Under the pieces are notes generated by a model. That model ran no database searches, was not told the origin of the DNA, and worked only from the letters and a program-made list of their open reading frames with translations. From assembly GCA_022747635.1 (NCBI GenBank), contig JAKTNV010000027.1:4080501-4144500 (forward strand): a stretch of DNA of 64,000 nt, given 5' to 3'. Origin of the DNA: Hetaerina americana. Lineage: Eukaryota; Arthropoda; Insecta; Odonata; Calopterygidae. Within the stretch, counting starts at the first letter, position 1, and each line of letters opens with the position of its first letter. This document shows, piece after piece, positions 1 to 11,320 of this stretch. A program made the position numbers and the translations under genes.

Positions 1-1762
1 AGACGGATACCGAGAAGACAAACAAGTTTCACTGGTTTAACTTTGAAAGTTTGGCGTAAAACTTAATTGCGGCTATAGGAGTTATTTCTTTCTATTTTTT
101 GCTTGACAAAATTAAACGCATAAGAAGAAGAAGCATTTGAAACAATTTTCATCTCAATTCAATGCCAGGAAATCCATGCACACTTCACATTAAGCTATAA
201 ATATTTTCCCACAGCTAACAGCGGTAACATTAGTCATTAATAATGAGAATATACCCAGGCTTTCTTAAAGTTGCGACATAAGCAGTTTGCAATATGGCTG
301 GTAAATTAAGTCTTGGCGAGACGCACTTGGATATAATGGAAAGACGAATAGGGGAACAATGTTTTGTAATTCAATTCTGAATTTTTAGTGGAAAAATTGG
401 AATTCAGGAGCCTCTTCCATTATTTAAAATATCCCGGGGTGTTTGCAAAACTGTGATGGGCCTGAATGCGTCGTTGGAAATGAAAATACTAGATGGCTTT
501 GTTTCAGTCGAGCGGGAGAGTTCAGTGATTTTGTTGATCACTTAACTTTCGCAGCGATTCGATAATAAAATGCAATGAGAAAGTAAGAGATAGGTGTTAT
601 TTCGCTGTAGTTAAGGTTGTTGTCTCTGCCTTGCACACCTTTGAGGTCTGCTAATTAGGGCCCTCTGCGATAAATGATATCTCGGGAAACTTTTCCAGTG
701 CTGAATACAAAACTGAATCAGAATCGCATATTTTATCCCGGGACACAGTTTTAGGTCGAAGGAAGATTTTTTATTTTTTTTACCAATTCTTCGTATCCTT
801 TGAACACACGTAAAAGTAATAATAGGTTTGGCTGTGCTCTTCTTGAATTGTAATTACATTTCCTTCATTGAAATCTACATTTTTAATAAGAATACAACTT
901 AAGTCTCAATTCGAAGCGATGGATCATTTTCACATAAAAAATCCAGCAATGGAAATACTCCCGAGGAACATCGCAGATGGATGGAACACGCCGTAAAGGT
1001 TTTCCCAGAGAAGAAAATCTAGTCTAGCAATATCTATGAGTCTCAGATTCCGTGGCAGTCTCCAATTTGTGGAAACACACGATGAATAAATTACTTGGAT
1101 GTGCAATTTTCCACTTTTATCCAGGCACACAGGTGTAAGCAGACAGCTTAGCGCGGCAAACATATCGCTAGCACAACATTCTAAATTGCCCTTCCGAAAC
1201 AACAACCTGAAACCTCGCCAAATCAATCAATCTCTATCACAACAAGACATTAACAACGAACCCTCGACCATAAGAAACCTAAACTAAGCCAATAAATATA
1301 AAAGTAATCAAATCAAATAAGACGGTTATAAACCGCTATAGACCCTGAAGAGGCATATAGTATTTCCTATAACAGGGCTTCCTTGTCAGTTGTATTGTTA
1401 AATTTTATTAAAACGTTACTGTTATCATTGTTACTGATAACACAATGTACAACTGCTTCGGTAAATAAACTCCTTTTGAAAATGAATCAAATAAGAGTAT
1501 GATGTTATCTTGAACCCCTGGGGCACCGTAGAGTTGACTCTCGTGCCTCCTAATTGGTGCCTCCAACCGCAAATAGCACGCCTGTCATTGTAACATGGCC
1601 TCTGAGAATGAACAACACAAGTAACTCCCGCAAAGCCAACTTCGATCCCTAACGAAATTATCCACTACCGTCAAAAATATTTAGGCCCCAGCGGTCGTCC
1701 CCCAAGGTGTACCGGATGCAAGGAATGGCCAAGCGGGGATAGTTTTAGTAGAGTTTCCATTA
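1..1762. other. Unassigned AT-rich sequence
   Basis: No gene, known repeat or RNA gene could be recognised here. Open frames are short (at most 98 codons), lie opposite each other at 930-1287 and show no familiar motif. The stretch at 1320-1490 contains a polyadenylation-like AATAAA context and could be an unrelated repeat tail, but nothing confirms this. Confidence 0.4.
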
Positions 1763-2714
1763 TACAATATCTGTCCCAAAAGTAGTAGGACTGAGTCGAT
1801 TAAAACACGTATTGCCAGAATTCATGCATTCACTCAAAAGTCTTCCAAGTAGCGTCCTTGTGCGTCCATAAACCGCTGCCAGCGGATTTTTCACACCTCT
1901 TACCCCGTCTGGAAGGAGGTACCCGGAATGCTACTAATCTTCCTCGTGACGGCCTGGTGTAACGTTTCCCCCGAGCCGTGGTGACGTCCTTTCAGCACGG
2001 ATTTGAAAGGGCGGGGGAAGAGGAAGAAGTCTGGTTGGGCAACGTTAGGGCTGAAGGGTGGATTTGGATCCTCACTCACATGGTCGAGAAGCTCATGGCA
2101 GATCCGCGTGCGAGTTTCCTTTTGTTATTTGTCCAAGAGCACTCGCGGCACCAACTTAGCACACACCTTTCTCATGCCCATGCTTTCGGTCACGAGTAAA
2201 TGCACATCTCTTTTAGGGATGTCAAGTTCATCAAAAACCATGCGAACACTTAATCAACGATCCCTGTCCAAGAAAGTCTCCACTCTTGCAAGATTAAAAT
2301 CTTGCAAAATTAATCCATTTTCGAGGTCGAAGGGCGTCCTGAACGTTTGGTGTCTTCAACATCTTCTCTATCCTCCCGAAACGACTAGCGCACTCAAAAC
2401 CCGACCTACCCCTGGCGTTATCACCATGAGCTGCCTTTAGCATGGCATGAGTCTCTCTCCCGGTTTTGCCCAGTTTCAGGCAACATTTTATGTCGTAGCG
2501 CTGTTCCAATAACCTGTTCATGACGAAACGTAACGATGTCAAGCTATAGAGGTTTCGCAAACAAACTATTCGTACTCCGCAAAGGCTGGGAGCCAACTGC
2601 CACCGGACTCCAGCATTTCCCGAGACCCCTCCCTCGAACCCAGCCAGAGTAACCGCCGCCCGTCCGTTTATCCGGGAAAATATAAGTCCTACTACTTTTG
2701 GGACATCCCTTGTA
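1763..2714 (-). mobile_element. Mariner, internally deleted (family P, copy 1)
   Basis: A 952-bp element with long terminal inverted repeats. TGTCCCAAAAGTAGTAGGAC at 1772 is matched by its exact reverse complement ending at 2705, and the ends run outward to TACAA/TTGTA with TA at both borders, as expected for mariner. On the minus strand it still encodes the N-terminal DNA-binding part of a transposase (around 2300-2540, including LEQRYDIKCCLKLG and HAMLKAAHGDNARGRS). A C-terminal piece lies near the left end (RWQRFMDAQGRYLEDF, about 1850-1900). The catalytic aspartates between them are missing and there are frameshifts, so the copy cannot make transposase. It shares ends and coding remnants with the copy at 13611-14542. 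Confidence 0.88.
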
Positions 2715-3265
2715 CATATGCACGGTTCACTAATCCATTTCGATTTAATTTTTCATCCGTCAGATTTAGAGGTACACAACTCCACAAATAAGCGAAATAT
2801 CTCATTTTAATGATGGCATAGGTAATTGAAATTTGCATTGAGTGAGCAGAGTTGCAATCAAGTTCGGTGGAAATTTACCATGATCTATATAAAAGAAGAA
2901 GAAATAACTTTTAAAATATCCGCACTCCCGAGGCGCGTGCATTTCTGTCGGAACGGGAGCAATTATATTATGCAACACAAACACGGCACTGAATTCATTT
3001 TTTTGAACAATCGGTCGCAGCCAAGGGCGTGTGTCGTGCGGAGGGAACTTCATTCGCCCGTGAAATCGGGGAGGGCCGGGTCGGTGGGTCGCTATTTTAC
3101 GGCTCCAATAGGCAGGAAACTAACCTGCAAGGGATTGTTCACTTCACGGAATAAAGGGAGGACGTTTTTATTCCACTCATCATGATTTTTAGTGCAATGA
3201 AAAAAATATATTCTGTAGTAAAACGCGCTAAAAATAGAAAGTTCGCTATTAAGTCCATTATCATA
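2715..3265. other. Unassigned spacer
   Basis: No recognisable feature. A 119-codon plus-strand frame (2826-3185) and an 83-codon minus-strand frame overlap each other. Neither has a motif I know, so I treat both as chance frames. Confidence 0.35.
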
Positions 3266-3562
3266 AGGTAATCTACCGGTTAAGGTAGGCTTTGAATGGA
3301 CACAATTACCAAACAAATATTATGATTTTCCTAAATAAAACCCAGTCCCACGTCGGACACTACAGTTAGTCTTTCTTCATCTCCTAAAACTTCCTTGTTC
3401 CCGTCCAAATTCCCCATCCTATTGCTACACCTTCCTCGTTTGCCTAATATTCTCCCCTCTATTACATTCTTCAACATCCCACTGCCAGTCAATACCCCCT
3501 TCATCCACTTTTCCTGCCTCCTTAGGATTTCTGGCGACAATCCCCTCTCTTCCCACAACATA

Positions 3563-4315
3563 CGATGGTCATCCGGAAAGTAGTACCCGTTCGTGAAATA
3601 AAGACACAAAAGTAAATATTAACAAACATAAAAAATTTTATTTGAAAGAGGATACTTTAAACTACTTCTCAACATAATCTCCAAGCAAATTAAGGCATTT
3701 GTCATAACGTGTGACAAGTTTCTGTATTCCTGCTGCATAGTCCTTCGCCGCCAGCTCATTGAGATACGCGAGGGACCCATCTTGCACAAATTTTTGCATA
3801 ATGCAGATGGTGTTTAACAATTTCATGAACAATTGTTCGAGAAACATTGGGAAAATGCTCACAGATGTCATCAATTGTGACGCGCCGATCGTTCCTCACG
3901 AATTCGTCAACTGAGCTCACCAGTTGGTCTGTAATGACAGACGGTCTCTCCGAACGCTCATCGTCGTGTGTGTTCCCCCTCCCCATGTTGAAGTTGCGAC
4001 ACCACCGCCGAACAGACGACTCGTCCATTACATTGTCTCCATACACCTCCTTTAATTGGCGATGAATATCACATGGGCGAACGTTTCTTGCATTGAGGAA
4101 TTTAATCACTGCCCTCACTTCACAACTGGCGGCGTTCTCAATTTTTTTAAACATTGTAAACAATCACAGAAACAACACAGGCAATGCTAGCGTCACGCAA
4201 CTTGGCTCAGAGAAGGCAGACAAGCCACTGAAGCTATCTGACCTCGTCCAGCGGCTACTCGCGTCGTCAGCACTTCATGCGGCACGAACGGGTACTACTT
4301 TCCGGATGACCCTCG
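3563..4315 (-). mobile_element. 753-bp mariner derivative (family Q, copy 1)
   Basis: A complete non-autonomous mariner. The right end, read inward, starts CGAGGGTCATCCGGAAAGTA; the left end carries one change (CGATGG). TA duplications lie at 3561-3562 and 4316-4317. The inverted repeats extend through about 33 bp. The length of 753 bp is exactly the same as in the copies at 14570-15322 and 62657-63409, and the sequences are nearly identical. The shared internal deletion therefore predates amplification, and this is a propagating family rather than three independently decayed copies. Confidence 0.93.
3756..4163 (-). CDS. Mariner transposase DNA-binding half (135 aa), copy Q1
   Basis: A minus-strand ORF starting MFTMFKKIENAASCEV. 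Residues about 8-60 form the first helix-turn-helix (HTH_48/paired-like, with VRRWCRNF), followed by the DDERS-RPS linker. Residues about 84-125 form the second helix-turn-helix (VTIDDICEHFPNVSRTIVHE). It stops a few residues after WVPRVS, the counterpart of the family's WVPHxL motif. A full mariner transposase is about 345 aa with a DD34D catalytic domain, which is absent here. The C-terminal tail (YDKCLNLLGDYVEK, 3662-3720) survives downstream in another frame. Such a protein could bind the inverted repeats but not cut them. Unlike the other two copies, it has Glu for Gly in the linker (ERSERPS). Confidence 0.72.
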   Translation of the reverse strand: MFTMFKKIENAASCEVRAVIKFLNARNVRPCDIHRQLKEVYGDNVMDESSVRRWCRNFNMGRGNTHDDERSERPSVITDQLVSSVDEFVRNDRRVTIDDICEHFPNVSRTIVHEIVKHHLHYAKICARWVPRVSQ

Positions 4316-5079
4316 TATCTAGGACTTCGTCAATTGTTTTCTTCTCTGTCCATTTCACCTTCTCCATCCTTCTCCACACCCACATTCCAAAAGCCTCCAG
4401 TCTACTTCTATCCTTCTTTAGTGGCCATATTTCCGCGACGTACACAGCTACGCTCAATACCAAAGTTTTTGCGAGTCTTCTTAGAATCCTAACTTCACGT
4501 CTCTGCCATCAATTCTCACCTCCTTGAGAGAGACTCTTTGCCTTGGGCAATTATTCTCCTTTCGTGCCGACTACTTTGACCATTTTTGTTCAGAGTACTT
4601 CCGAGATACGTTAACTGTTCCACCTGCTTTAGTTTTTCCCTCCTATTTTAAAGTTAACCTCAGCCTTTCTCTTTCTGCAAAGCTGCAATACCTTATTTTA
4701 TTTATATTGACTCTCGTTCCATAGCTATCGCACTGAATTTCCAATTCACTCAGCAATGCTTGCAACCCCTTGGCTGACAAACTATATAAATTAAGTCCAT
4801 ATAAGGAGGTATGGGGGATGAAAAGAAAATTCGGCAATATACCCGGGCAGATGGGGAAGGGTTTCCGGAATTTTTAAGGGGCAAGTTTCCTGGATGGGCA
4901 GGTAGTGGAGCGATCGTGGAGAAAATATCGGAAACGTTCAAAGAAATATTTCTTGAAGGGCAAATGAATACGTTCCCATAAAAAATTTGAAACAGAACAC
5001 GGATCCGGAGTACTACAACAAAACCATAAAAAAAAACTAAAGAGAGCGGTAAGAAAGGTACACAGATTAAAGAATGAAA

Positions 5080-7180
5080 GTAAAGAAAAGTCACACCATT
5101 ACAGGACCTTGGTCCGGAACATAAATAGGGAAAAGAAGGAGGCAAAAGAAAAATTTCTTATAAATGCAATTTCGAAAGACAATGCCACGAAATTCTATAG
5201 ATACTTGAGAACGAGGAAAGACAACAAGGAAGGCGTGAATATATTAAAAACTAAGGAAATGGCATTGTAACAGACACTGTAGAAATATCAAATATGTTCA
5301 CCTCCTGCTTTACGGATGTTTTTCGGGGAATAGAAAACAAAAAGGAACATAAGGCTTGCCTAAATTGCTCAGAAACGACAGAGAACTTCATCAGCATAAC
5401 AGCACCAAATAGCTCACTGCCCTCGACAAATGGTATTATCGTGGAGGTCTCGTATTTTGTGAAAAAAATAAGGAGGATGAGGAAAACTAAGTCAATGGGA
5501 TCGGATAATATCTCCATTGACATTCTAAAACTGGGTGATACCGCAATAGCTTTGTACCTGAGTCATCTATTCAAAGTAACTTTAAATAATGATGCCTTGC
5601 CCAATGATTGGAAAAAAGCAAATATTACACCAATTTTCAAGAAAGGGGATAAAACAATAGCCAACAATTATAGACCGGTAAGCATAACCTCAGTTGTTTG
5701 TAAAATAATGGAAAAAAGAATCGCTGGCTACATTCTGGAATGTTGGAAAAGAAATAGATAGATATTCAAACACCAACATGGGTTTAGAACGGGATACTCG
5801 TGTGAAACGCAGGTTTTGGGATTTAGCCAGTATATCGGCGACGCAATAGATGAAGGAAAGGATGTGGATGCAGTAATTGTTGATTTTTCGGCAGCTTTTG
5901 ACCGAGTGCCTCACGATAAATTATTGTTAAACTTGGATTCGTTACCATTGGACTTGAGGGTAATACAATGGACAAAAAATTTTCTTAGAGGCAGAGCTCA
6001 AAAAGTGAAATTAGGGGATATATTTTCAAATGAGGCGAGCGTTTAAGCCCGAATTCCACAAGGTAGTGTTCTAGGGTCATTACTCTTCCTAATTTAGGTA
6101 GTAGTAGTAGTTTTGAGGGGAGGCGACCGACAGCTAAGGTCATTTGCGCCATAGGGGATGGACAGGAAAGGATGAAGGGTGGAGAGAAACCCGGCGTCGG
6201 CATTAGCCTACTCTTTACGAAAGGCGCCAAGGGGTCCGCAGTTTAACGTCCCATCCGACGGACGGCGTACTCACTCAAAGTGCCCTCCACAAAGCACCTC
6301 AAGTAGGGATCGAGATACCTCTGAAAAATATTCAACACCGCCGGGATTTGAACCCGCGCCCTCAGGGTGGGAAGCCAGTACGTTAGCCCCCGCACCATCT
6401 CGATCCCCCTAATTAACGTAAACGATATACCAAACAATTTACATTCCCAAATAAGACTCTTTGCTGATGACTGCATTACATACAGACGGATAGAGCATGT
6501 AAATGACCGCGTAATACTACAAAATGACATCGATCACCTTGGTGGCAGGGTTACAAATAATAATATAGGCATTAATATAAGTAAGAGTAAGCATATACAT
6601 TTTTCAAATAAAAGGAATGCAGAAAAGGAAATTTACACCCTCTTTGGAGAAAGAATCCCATGTAGCAGTCAATGCCAATATTAAGGCATTTATTTAACTA
6701 GGGATCTTGGGTGGGGGGTCCAAGTAGATAATTTGACACGGAAGGCATTTAAAGTATTGCATTGGGTAATGAGAAATTAAAAAGGAAGTAGCGTAGCCAC
6801 AAAAGAAAAAGCATATAAGGTACTGGTTATCCCTATCCTAGAATACTCCTCCATAGTATGGGATCCATATGAGGTGGGACATATTAAAAAGATAGAAAAA
6901 GTTCAAAGAAAGGCAGCAAGATATATACTCGGAAGGTACAAAAGAACGGATAGTGTCAAAGAAATGTTAGATGCACGGAAATGGGAGAGTTTGAAAAATA
7001 GAAGAAAAAGGAGCAGGTTTGGCGCGATGTATAGAATTGCTAAAAAGGATGAAGCGTGGGAAGATTTATGGAAAAAGATAGAAAAGCCTAACTTTAAGGG
7101 AAAAAATGATCACAGTTTCAAAATAAAAATAAGGACGCAAAAAACAAATAAGAAAAAATACTCTTTTTTTAAATAGAACT
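5080..7180 (+). pseudogene. Reverse transcriptase of LINE-B, interrupted
   Basis: Copies LINE RNA into DNA at the target site in intact relatives. Visible in order are the pre-RT segment MFTSCFTDVF (5294), the finger motif FKKGDKTIANNYRPVSITS (about 5637-5695), HGFRTGYSCETQ (about 5775), RT motif A VDFSAAFDRVPHDKLL (about 5880), motif B IPQGSVLGSLLFL (about 6055), and motif C with the catalytic FADDC (about 6460). The C-terminal conserved region is at 6870-7170. Breaks include stops near 5759 and 6046, a stop near 6780 and the SINE insertion. After removal of the SINE, LLFLI joins to NVNDIPNN in frame. No upstream endonuclease was seen, so the copy is 5'-truncated. Confidence 0.82.
6097..6407 (-). 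mobile_element. tRNA-derived SINE inserted in LINE-B
   Basis: A 311-bp minus-strand insert bounded by CCTAATT direct repeats (6088-6096 and 6408-6416). Read on the minus strand it begins with a tRNA-like head: an A-box-like segment with GGGGGCTAACGTACTGG, then the B box GGTTCAAATCC at about 6347-6357. The body contains GGGACGTTAAACTG (about 6240), and the element ends in a (CTA)n-type tail at 6097-6112. This is the classic SINE layout of Pol III head, body and short-repeat tail. Any internal Pol III promoter would be the A/B-box pair. No second full copy was found in the window. Confidence 0.78.
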
Positions 7181-7559
7181 ATTATTGATTGGAACTAGCT
7201 GCCTGGAGGTTTGTTTGAGCCCTTTCCATCCAATTTTAGAATTTTTAAGTATAAATGTAAAGCAGCCACTGGGTAATAAACTTGATTGTAGTTATTAAAA
7301 TGTTGTCTGTATGTGATGTGGACGGCATTTTGTATGTGATGTGGATGTTTGTTTGTATGTGATGTGGAAGTGTCATTGTATGTAAGAATATTTTGTCTGC
7401 TATCTGTTTTTATAGTGCGTGTATGTATGTAATTTTCGTTTTAAGAGTTATCTTTGACCAAACTTGACCGTTGCCACCAGGAAAATCGCCTAATTGCAAC
7501 GTAATTATAAAATAATAATAATATGAAACTGAATTCAATTAATCTTCATGCTTCCGCGA

Positions 7560-8215
7560 CGACTGTTTGATGAATATTCCATGCTGCTTCTGCGTATATC
7601 CGTCGCGTAGGATGGTTTGTTAGACAACAGTTACGCCTCCAGTCCGGGAGGCGTCTTTAGGTCGAAGTGATCATCTCTCTAGTGTAGTTACAAATCTCAT
7701 TAGGGCTATTGATATGCTGATCTGCACGTGCTGGGCGCTTTATCATGTGGTGATGTTTTCGGTGAGCGATGCTTCATCTGGAGACCAGACCATCTGGGAG
7801 CCTCGTCCCTTTGCTGCACGGTCTAAGACGGCCCATCGCGGGGACATCAAGGGACACTTCGTCCGGCCTCTTCCCTTCTTAGGATCATCTTCCGGTAGAA
7901 TCCCTCGGGCGGCAAAAGCGATCCTCTGGCATTGACCGGCATACTCCGATATCTCGGATACGACGGAAGGGGGGAATTTCCGCCGCGGCATTGAAGAACG
8001 TCTTCGTCTGCTCCCGAAGGAATTGGGTCCACGCCAGTGGTCAGAGGCCCTCATTGGCTAGCATAGTCCACCCTATCCGGAGGGCTGATCGAATGCATGT
8101 CTTACCGAAAGTTTCCAGTCAATCGGTCGCTTGGTGTGTTGGTCAAGAATCCACCCCAGGTCGGCGAAGCGTAGGTCAGCATGGGACGTAGCAACGTCCG
8201 TCCGCACGAGGTGGA
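7560..8215 (-). mobile_element. Jockey-like LINE fragment (C-terminal RT region)
   Basis: The minus strand from about 8210 downward encodes LLRPMLTYASPTWGGF, the conserved 'LxRPxLxYASPxW' block that follows the RT domain in jockey/I/R1-type LINEs. Frameshifted continuation includes IGWTMLANEGLWPLAWTQFLR. Downstream is a longer frame with RRIRDIGVCRSMPED-type sequence. No RT catalytic motif is present, so this is a short 5'-truncated remnant. It directly abuts the mariner miniature at 8250. Confidence 0.55.
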
Positions 8216-8249
8216 TGCGGCTTCGTTGCGATTTGACCTCTGTATGTGT

Positions 8250-8833
8250 GAGGTTTGTAAAAAAAGTATCGGGGAAAGTTCCGTTAAAATAGCTTACTTC
8301 AGATTTTGCTAAAATGACTCATAATTTTTGAAAGTACGTCCCTTCGGATGTCGGCACACTTTTGCCAGAGCGGTTTTTCCACGACCCGAAGGCTCCCTGG
8401 TAGGCGGAAGGTCCTTCATGGTACTACGCGTGTAAGCTTCTTTGAAGGCTTGAATTAGGGTCCCATGGTGGTGGTGTCCTTTGAGTGAGGGTGGATTTCA
8501 CTTTAGGGAATAGGAGATAGTCTCCTGGTGCCAAGTCGGGGAACCCAAAGGGGGTTGGGGAACCGTCGCGATGCCGTTGCAGGAGGCCTTCACAAGCAGA
8601 CACACTCGACTCTGCTCTTCTTGGTCGTCCGTCCAAAGACCTCCGGGAGGACGAGTTTAGCGCAGATCTTTCTCATCTCCACATTTTCAATGATATAATG
8701 GGTGCAATTTCATCTTATCAATGCCAATAGGATATCTGCAATCATGCGCACACTTAACAAGCGACGGTCTGAATTCATCACTTTACGCCATTCCCGTCAG
8801 ACTAAAAGTGTTTGCCGATACTTTGTATACAAG
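8250..8833 (-). mobile_element. Mariner miniature (family R, copy 1)
   Basis: The ends resemble the family-R terminal repeat (AGGTTTGTA..AAAGTATCGG on the left, CCGATACTTTGTATACAAGC on the right). On the minus strand it retains the segment before the catalytic domain (SSVSACEGLLQRHRD) joined to the third-aspartate region DLAPGDYLLFPKVKS (about 8480-8545). The first helix-turn-helix and the first two catalytic aspartates are absent. The same truncated layout recurs in seven other copies in the window. Confidence 0.82.
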
Positions 8834-9860
8834 CACTTTACTCATTCAAATATTGAACTTCGTATGGAGAAAGTTGGGCTACATCCGCCGCGGAGGGATC
8901 CCTGAAGAGATTCCCTTTTGATTCACGAGGGCTGGAAATGGAATTAGTATTTTTCCCAGCAAATTTTCCGGACTCACGAATTCTGGAGGGCCAGTCGGTC
9001 CCTGCCTGCTTTCACTCACTCTCCTTGCCCCTGCCTTCCCAGGCCGCGAAACTTTATCATCGCCATCGTCATTCTATCCTATTTCGGCATATTACCAAAG
9101 TTTTGAGAAATTTAATTTAAAAGTATTCGTCATATAGCATTTCCTTATGAAGTCGGAGATGAGCGTGATGTCGTGGTTTATGACTGTTTAGCCCCCACCC
9201 CCCTTCCTCCCCCAACCAACGCATCTCCTCGCATCTCACGTTTCGGAGGGAAAATGAAAAATCCGCCTCCATAGGCTCTCTCTCCCACGGCCGATGCTAT
9301 AAGTATGCAAATTTTTCTTCGTTCTAGGTCATAGGGGGGATTTTATGGGGGGGATAGTAAAAAAAACCAGCATGCACGAGTGAATTTTGAATTTTGCAAG
9401 TTCCGCGTAAATAAAAAAAAAATAGGTTTAGGTTTCCTAAAACTTTTCACGAATATGCTACGTAACGTAATCATATATTTGGCATTTCATTTAATGATTA
9501 TCACTTTCGACTGAAATTAAACTTTTACGTCACAATCGGCGAGAATGTATTTGCAATATTTTTCTCGTATCCACATAATTCGCAACCCTGTGAAAATAAG
9601 GTTCTATTTAGAAACGCATATTCCACTATCAGCATTCGATAATGGCACAGTAGGTATTTTAATGTAGTTCTTAGAGTTCTCATTAAAGTATTCATCTGTT
9701 TCGAACTCTTTTTTTAAGATTGGCGGAAATGGCAGTGCACATTTTTAAGTATTTATTTCTTATCATCGAAACGACCTTAATGCTTTCCGTATGGTTTATT
9801 TTGAAAAGAGGGTGAGTTGAGTTTAGTCTAGTTTATCTTTAGCTAGGCTTAGTCGTGCCG
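8834..9860. other. Unassigned spacer
   Basis: No gene or repeat recognised. A cytosine-rich patch at 9190-9240 and AT-rich runs at 9400-9800 carry only short frames without motifs. Confidence 0.35.
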
Positions 9861-11320
9861 GTCAACTGATGCCCAAAACTGAAATTTCATCTAATGGAAT
9901 AGAACGTTTGCTGAAGAATATTGAGCCTAATAAATCCTCCGGGCCCGATGAAATACCCGCTCTAATATTTAAGGAATTAGCTTCGGAAATTGCGTCGTAT
10001 CTAGAAATAATATTTTATAAATCCCTAGTAGATCACAAGGCTCTCAGAGATTGGAAAACGGCTAACTTAAAACCAGCATTCAAAAACGGAGACAAGGAGG
10101 AACCGAGAAATTCCAGGAAGATTTCCCTCACATCCATTTCGTGTAAGGTTATGGAACATATAGTTGCTAGTTAGATCGTTAGACCCCTCGATAATAGGAG
10201 ATTATTAATGAAAAATCAGCTCGGTTTCCGAAAAGGTATATCCTGCGAGACACAACTTGCCCTTTTTGTTCATGATATCCTTACTTCGGGAGAGAGCAAT
10301 GTGCCAGTGGACGCGATTTTTCTAGATTTTAACAAAGCCTTCGACAAATTATCTCATAATAAACTACACGCAAACCTAGAAGCATATGGCATAGATAGGG
10401 GTATCCGGGCGTGGATTGAGGATTTTTGGAGTGGTGGGGTCCAAGTAGTGGCGGCGGATAGAGGTGGGTGGCTGGGGTGCGGTGGAGGTTGAAGCGGGTG
10501 TTCCCCAGGGAGGTGTTATCGGGCCTCTATTGTTCCTGCTTTACGTTGGCGACATTGGCTCCGTGATCGCTGGTGGGATGCGTTCGTTTACCGATGATGC
10601 GGTTGTTTTCCGTGGTGTCCGTGATCCTGGGTACGCAGCGACTTTGTCAGAATGCTACACAATGCTAGTGCGACACTTGGCAATTAGAATTAAACTCAAA
10701 AAGGTGCGTAGTCATAAATTGTTGGCAAGAGAGCGATTCCCACCCAAACGCCCGCTGCATTGGGCACACCGAAATAGAATGTGTAGCCTCACTCACGATC
10801 CTTCCTGGGTGAAACACATGCGAGGAATATGTGGACAAGCTAATAAATAATTAGGATTTATTAGAAGAGCACTAGGTAAATGTGATGTGTCAAAGGGCCG
10901 AAAAGGTCAAAGGGAATTGTTATCTGTCGCTGGTTGGGCCTCATTTAGAATATGCTGCAAGTATATTATGGGATCCTCTCGAAGTTGGATTGATTTGCCG
11001 AATTGGATTGCATGCAGCGTAGAGGAGCTAGATCTGTAAAACGTTGTCATGATAAACTTAGGAGCGTATCCAAAATATTAGAGCAGCTAGGCTGGAAATA
11101 ACTCAATGGAGCGAAGGTTAAATTACAGATTGTAGTTCTTGCATAATTTGGAAAGGAGTCTCTTAAACAGTGATGTTGGGAATGTATTATTACCCCAAAC
11201 GTACTACGGTAGGAGAGACCATGCATTAATAAAATTAGAGAGAATAAGGGCAGAACAGATAGATTTAAGATGTCATATTTTCCACGAACGATAAGGAATC
11301 AGAATAACATTGTTCGACTT
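9861..11320 (+). pseudogene. LINE-C reverse transcriptase, degenerate
   Basis: A non-LTR retrotransposon fragment with a readable RT. The finger segment is NIEPNKSSGPDEIPALIFKE (about 9920-9980). It is followed by WKTANLKPAFKNGDKEE (about 10050), QLGFRKGISCETQLALF (about 10215), motif A AIFLDFNKAFDKLSHNKL (about 10315-10365), motif B GVPQGGVIGPLLFLLYVGDI (about 10498-10555) and motif C, with the catalytic FADD changed to FTDDAVVF (about 10590). The 3' coding end reads IRARTDRFKMSYFPRTIRN (about 11240-11300). Stops occur near 10174 and 10850. It belongs to the CR1/L2/jockey group; the minus-strand tail at 15995-16690 encodes the same terminal peptide and is a relative. Confidence 0.8.

Larger units (their letters stand above)
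3266..4785 (-). mobile_element. LINE family A, 5'-truncated copy A2, split by a mariner
   Basis: Minus-strand 3' portion of an endonuclease/RT LINE. It carries the same post-RT segments as the longer copy at 26.1-30.0 kb: SAKGLQALLSELEIQ (about 4720-4785), LEAFGMWVWRRMEKVKWTEKKT (about 4330-4430), and a tail ending in the CTACCTTAACCGGTAGATTACC module near 3290. The family-Q mariner at 3563-4315 sits inside the coding part between a duplicated TA. Removing it rejoins the LINE frame from TIDEVLD to EERGLSPEIL. The 5' truncation at about 4785 abuts the next LINE. The clade is uncertain (RTE-like or a related EN-RT group). Confidence 0.82.
4786..7530 (+). mobile_element. CR1-like LINE (LINE-B), degenerate, split by a SINE
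   Basis: A non-LTR retrotransposon reading left to right from a truncated 5' end. The coding region runs to about 7180 and is followed by a 3' UTR with imperfect TGTATGTGATGTGGA repeats (7300-7380), ending in an (AAT)n tail near 7520. The SINE at 6097-6407 lies inside the RT. Small AAT-type 3' repeats and the C-terminal region (IEKVQRKAARYILGRYKR, WESLKNRRKRSRF) fit the CR1/L2/jockey group. The exact clade would need a phylogeny. Confidence 0.8.

Noticed and set aside
3756..4163. Domesticated host transcription factor from a mariner
   Set aside because: The frame is inside a complete element with terminal repeats and target duplications and is present in three near-identical copies, so it is a mobile family rather than a single-locus domesticated gene.
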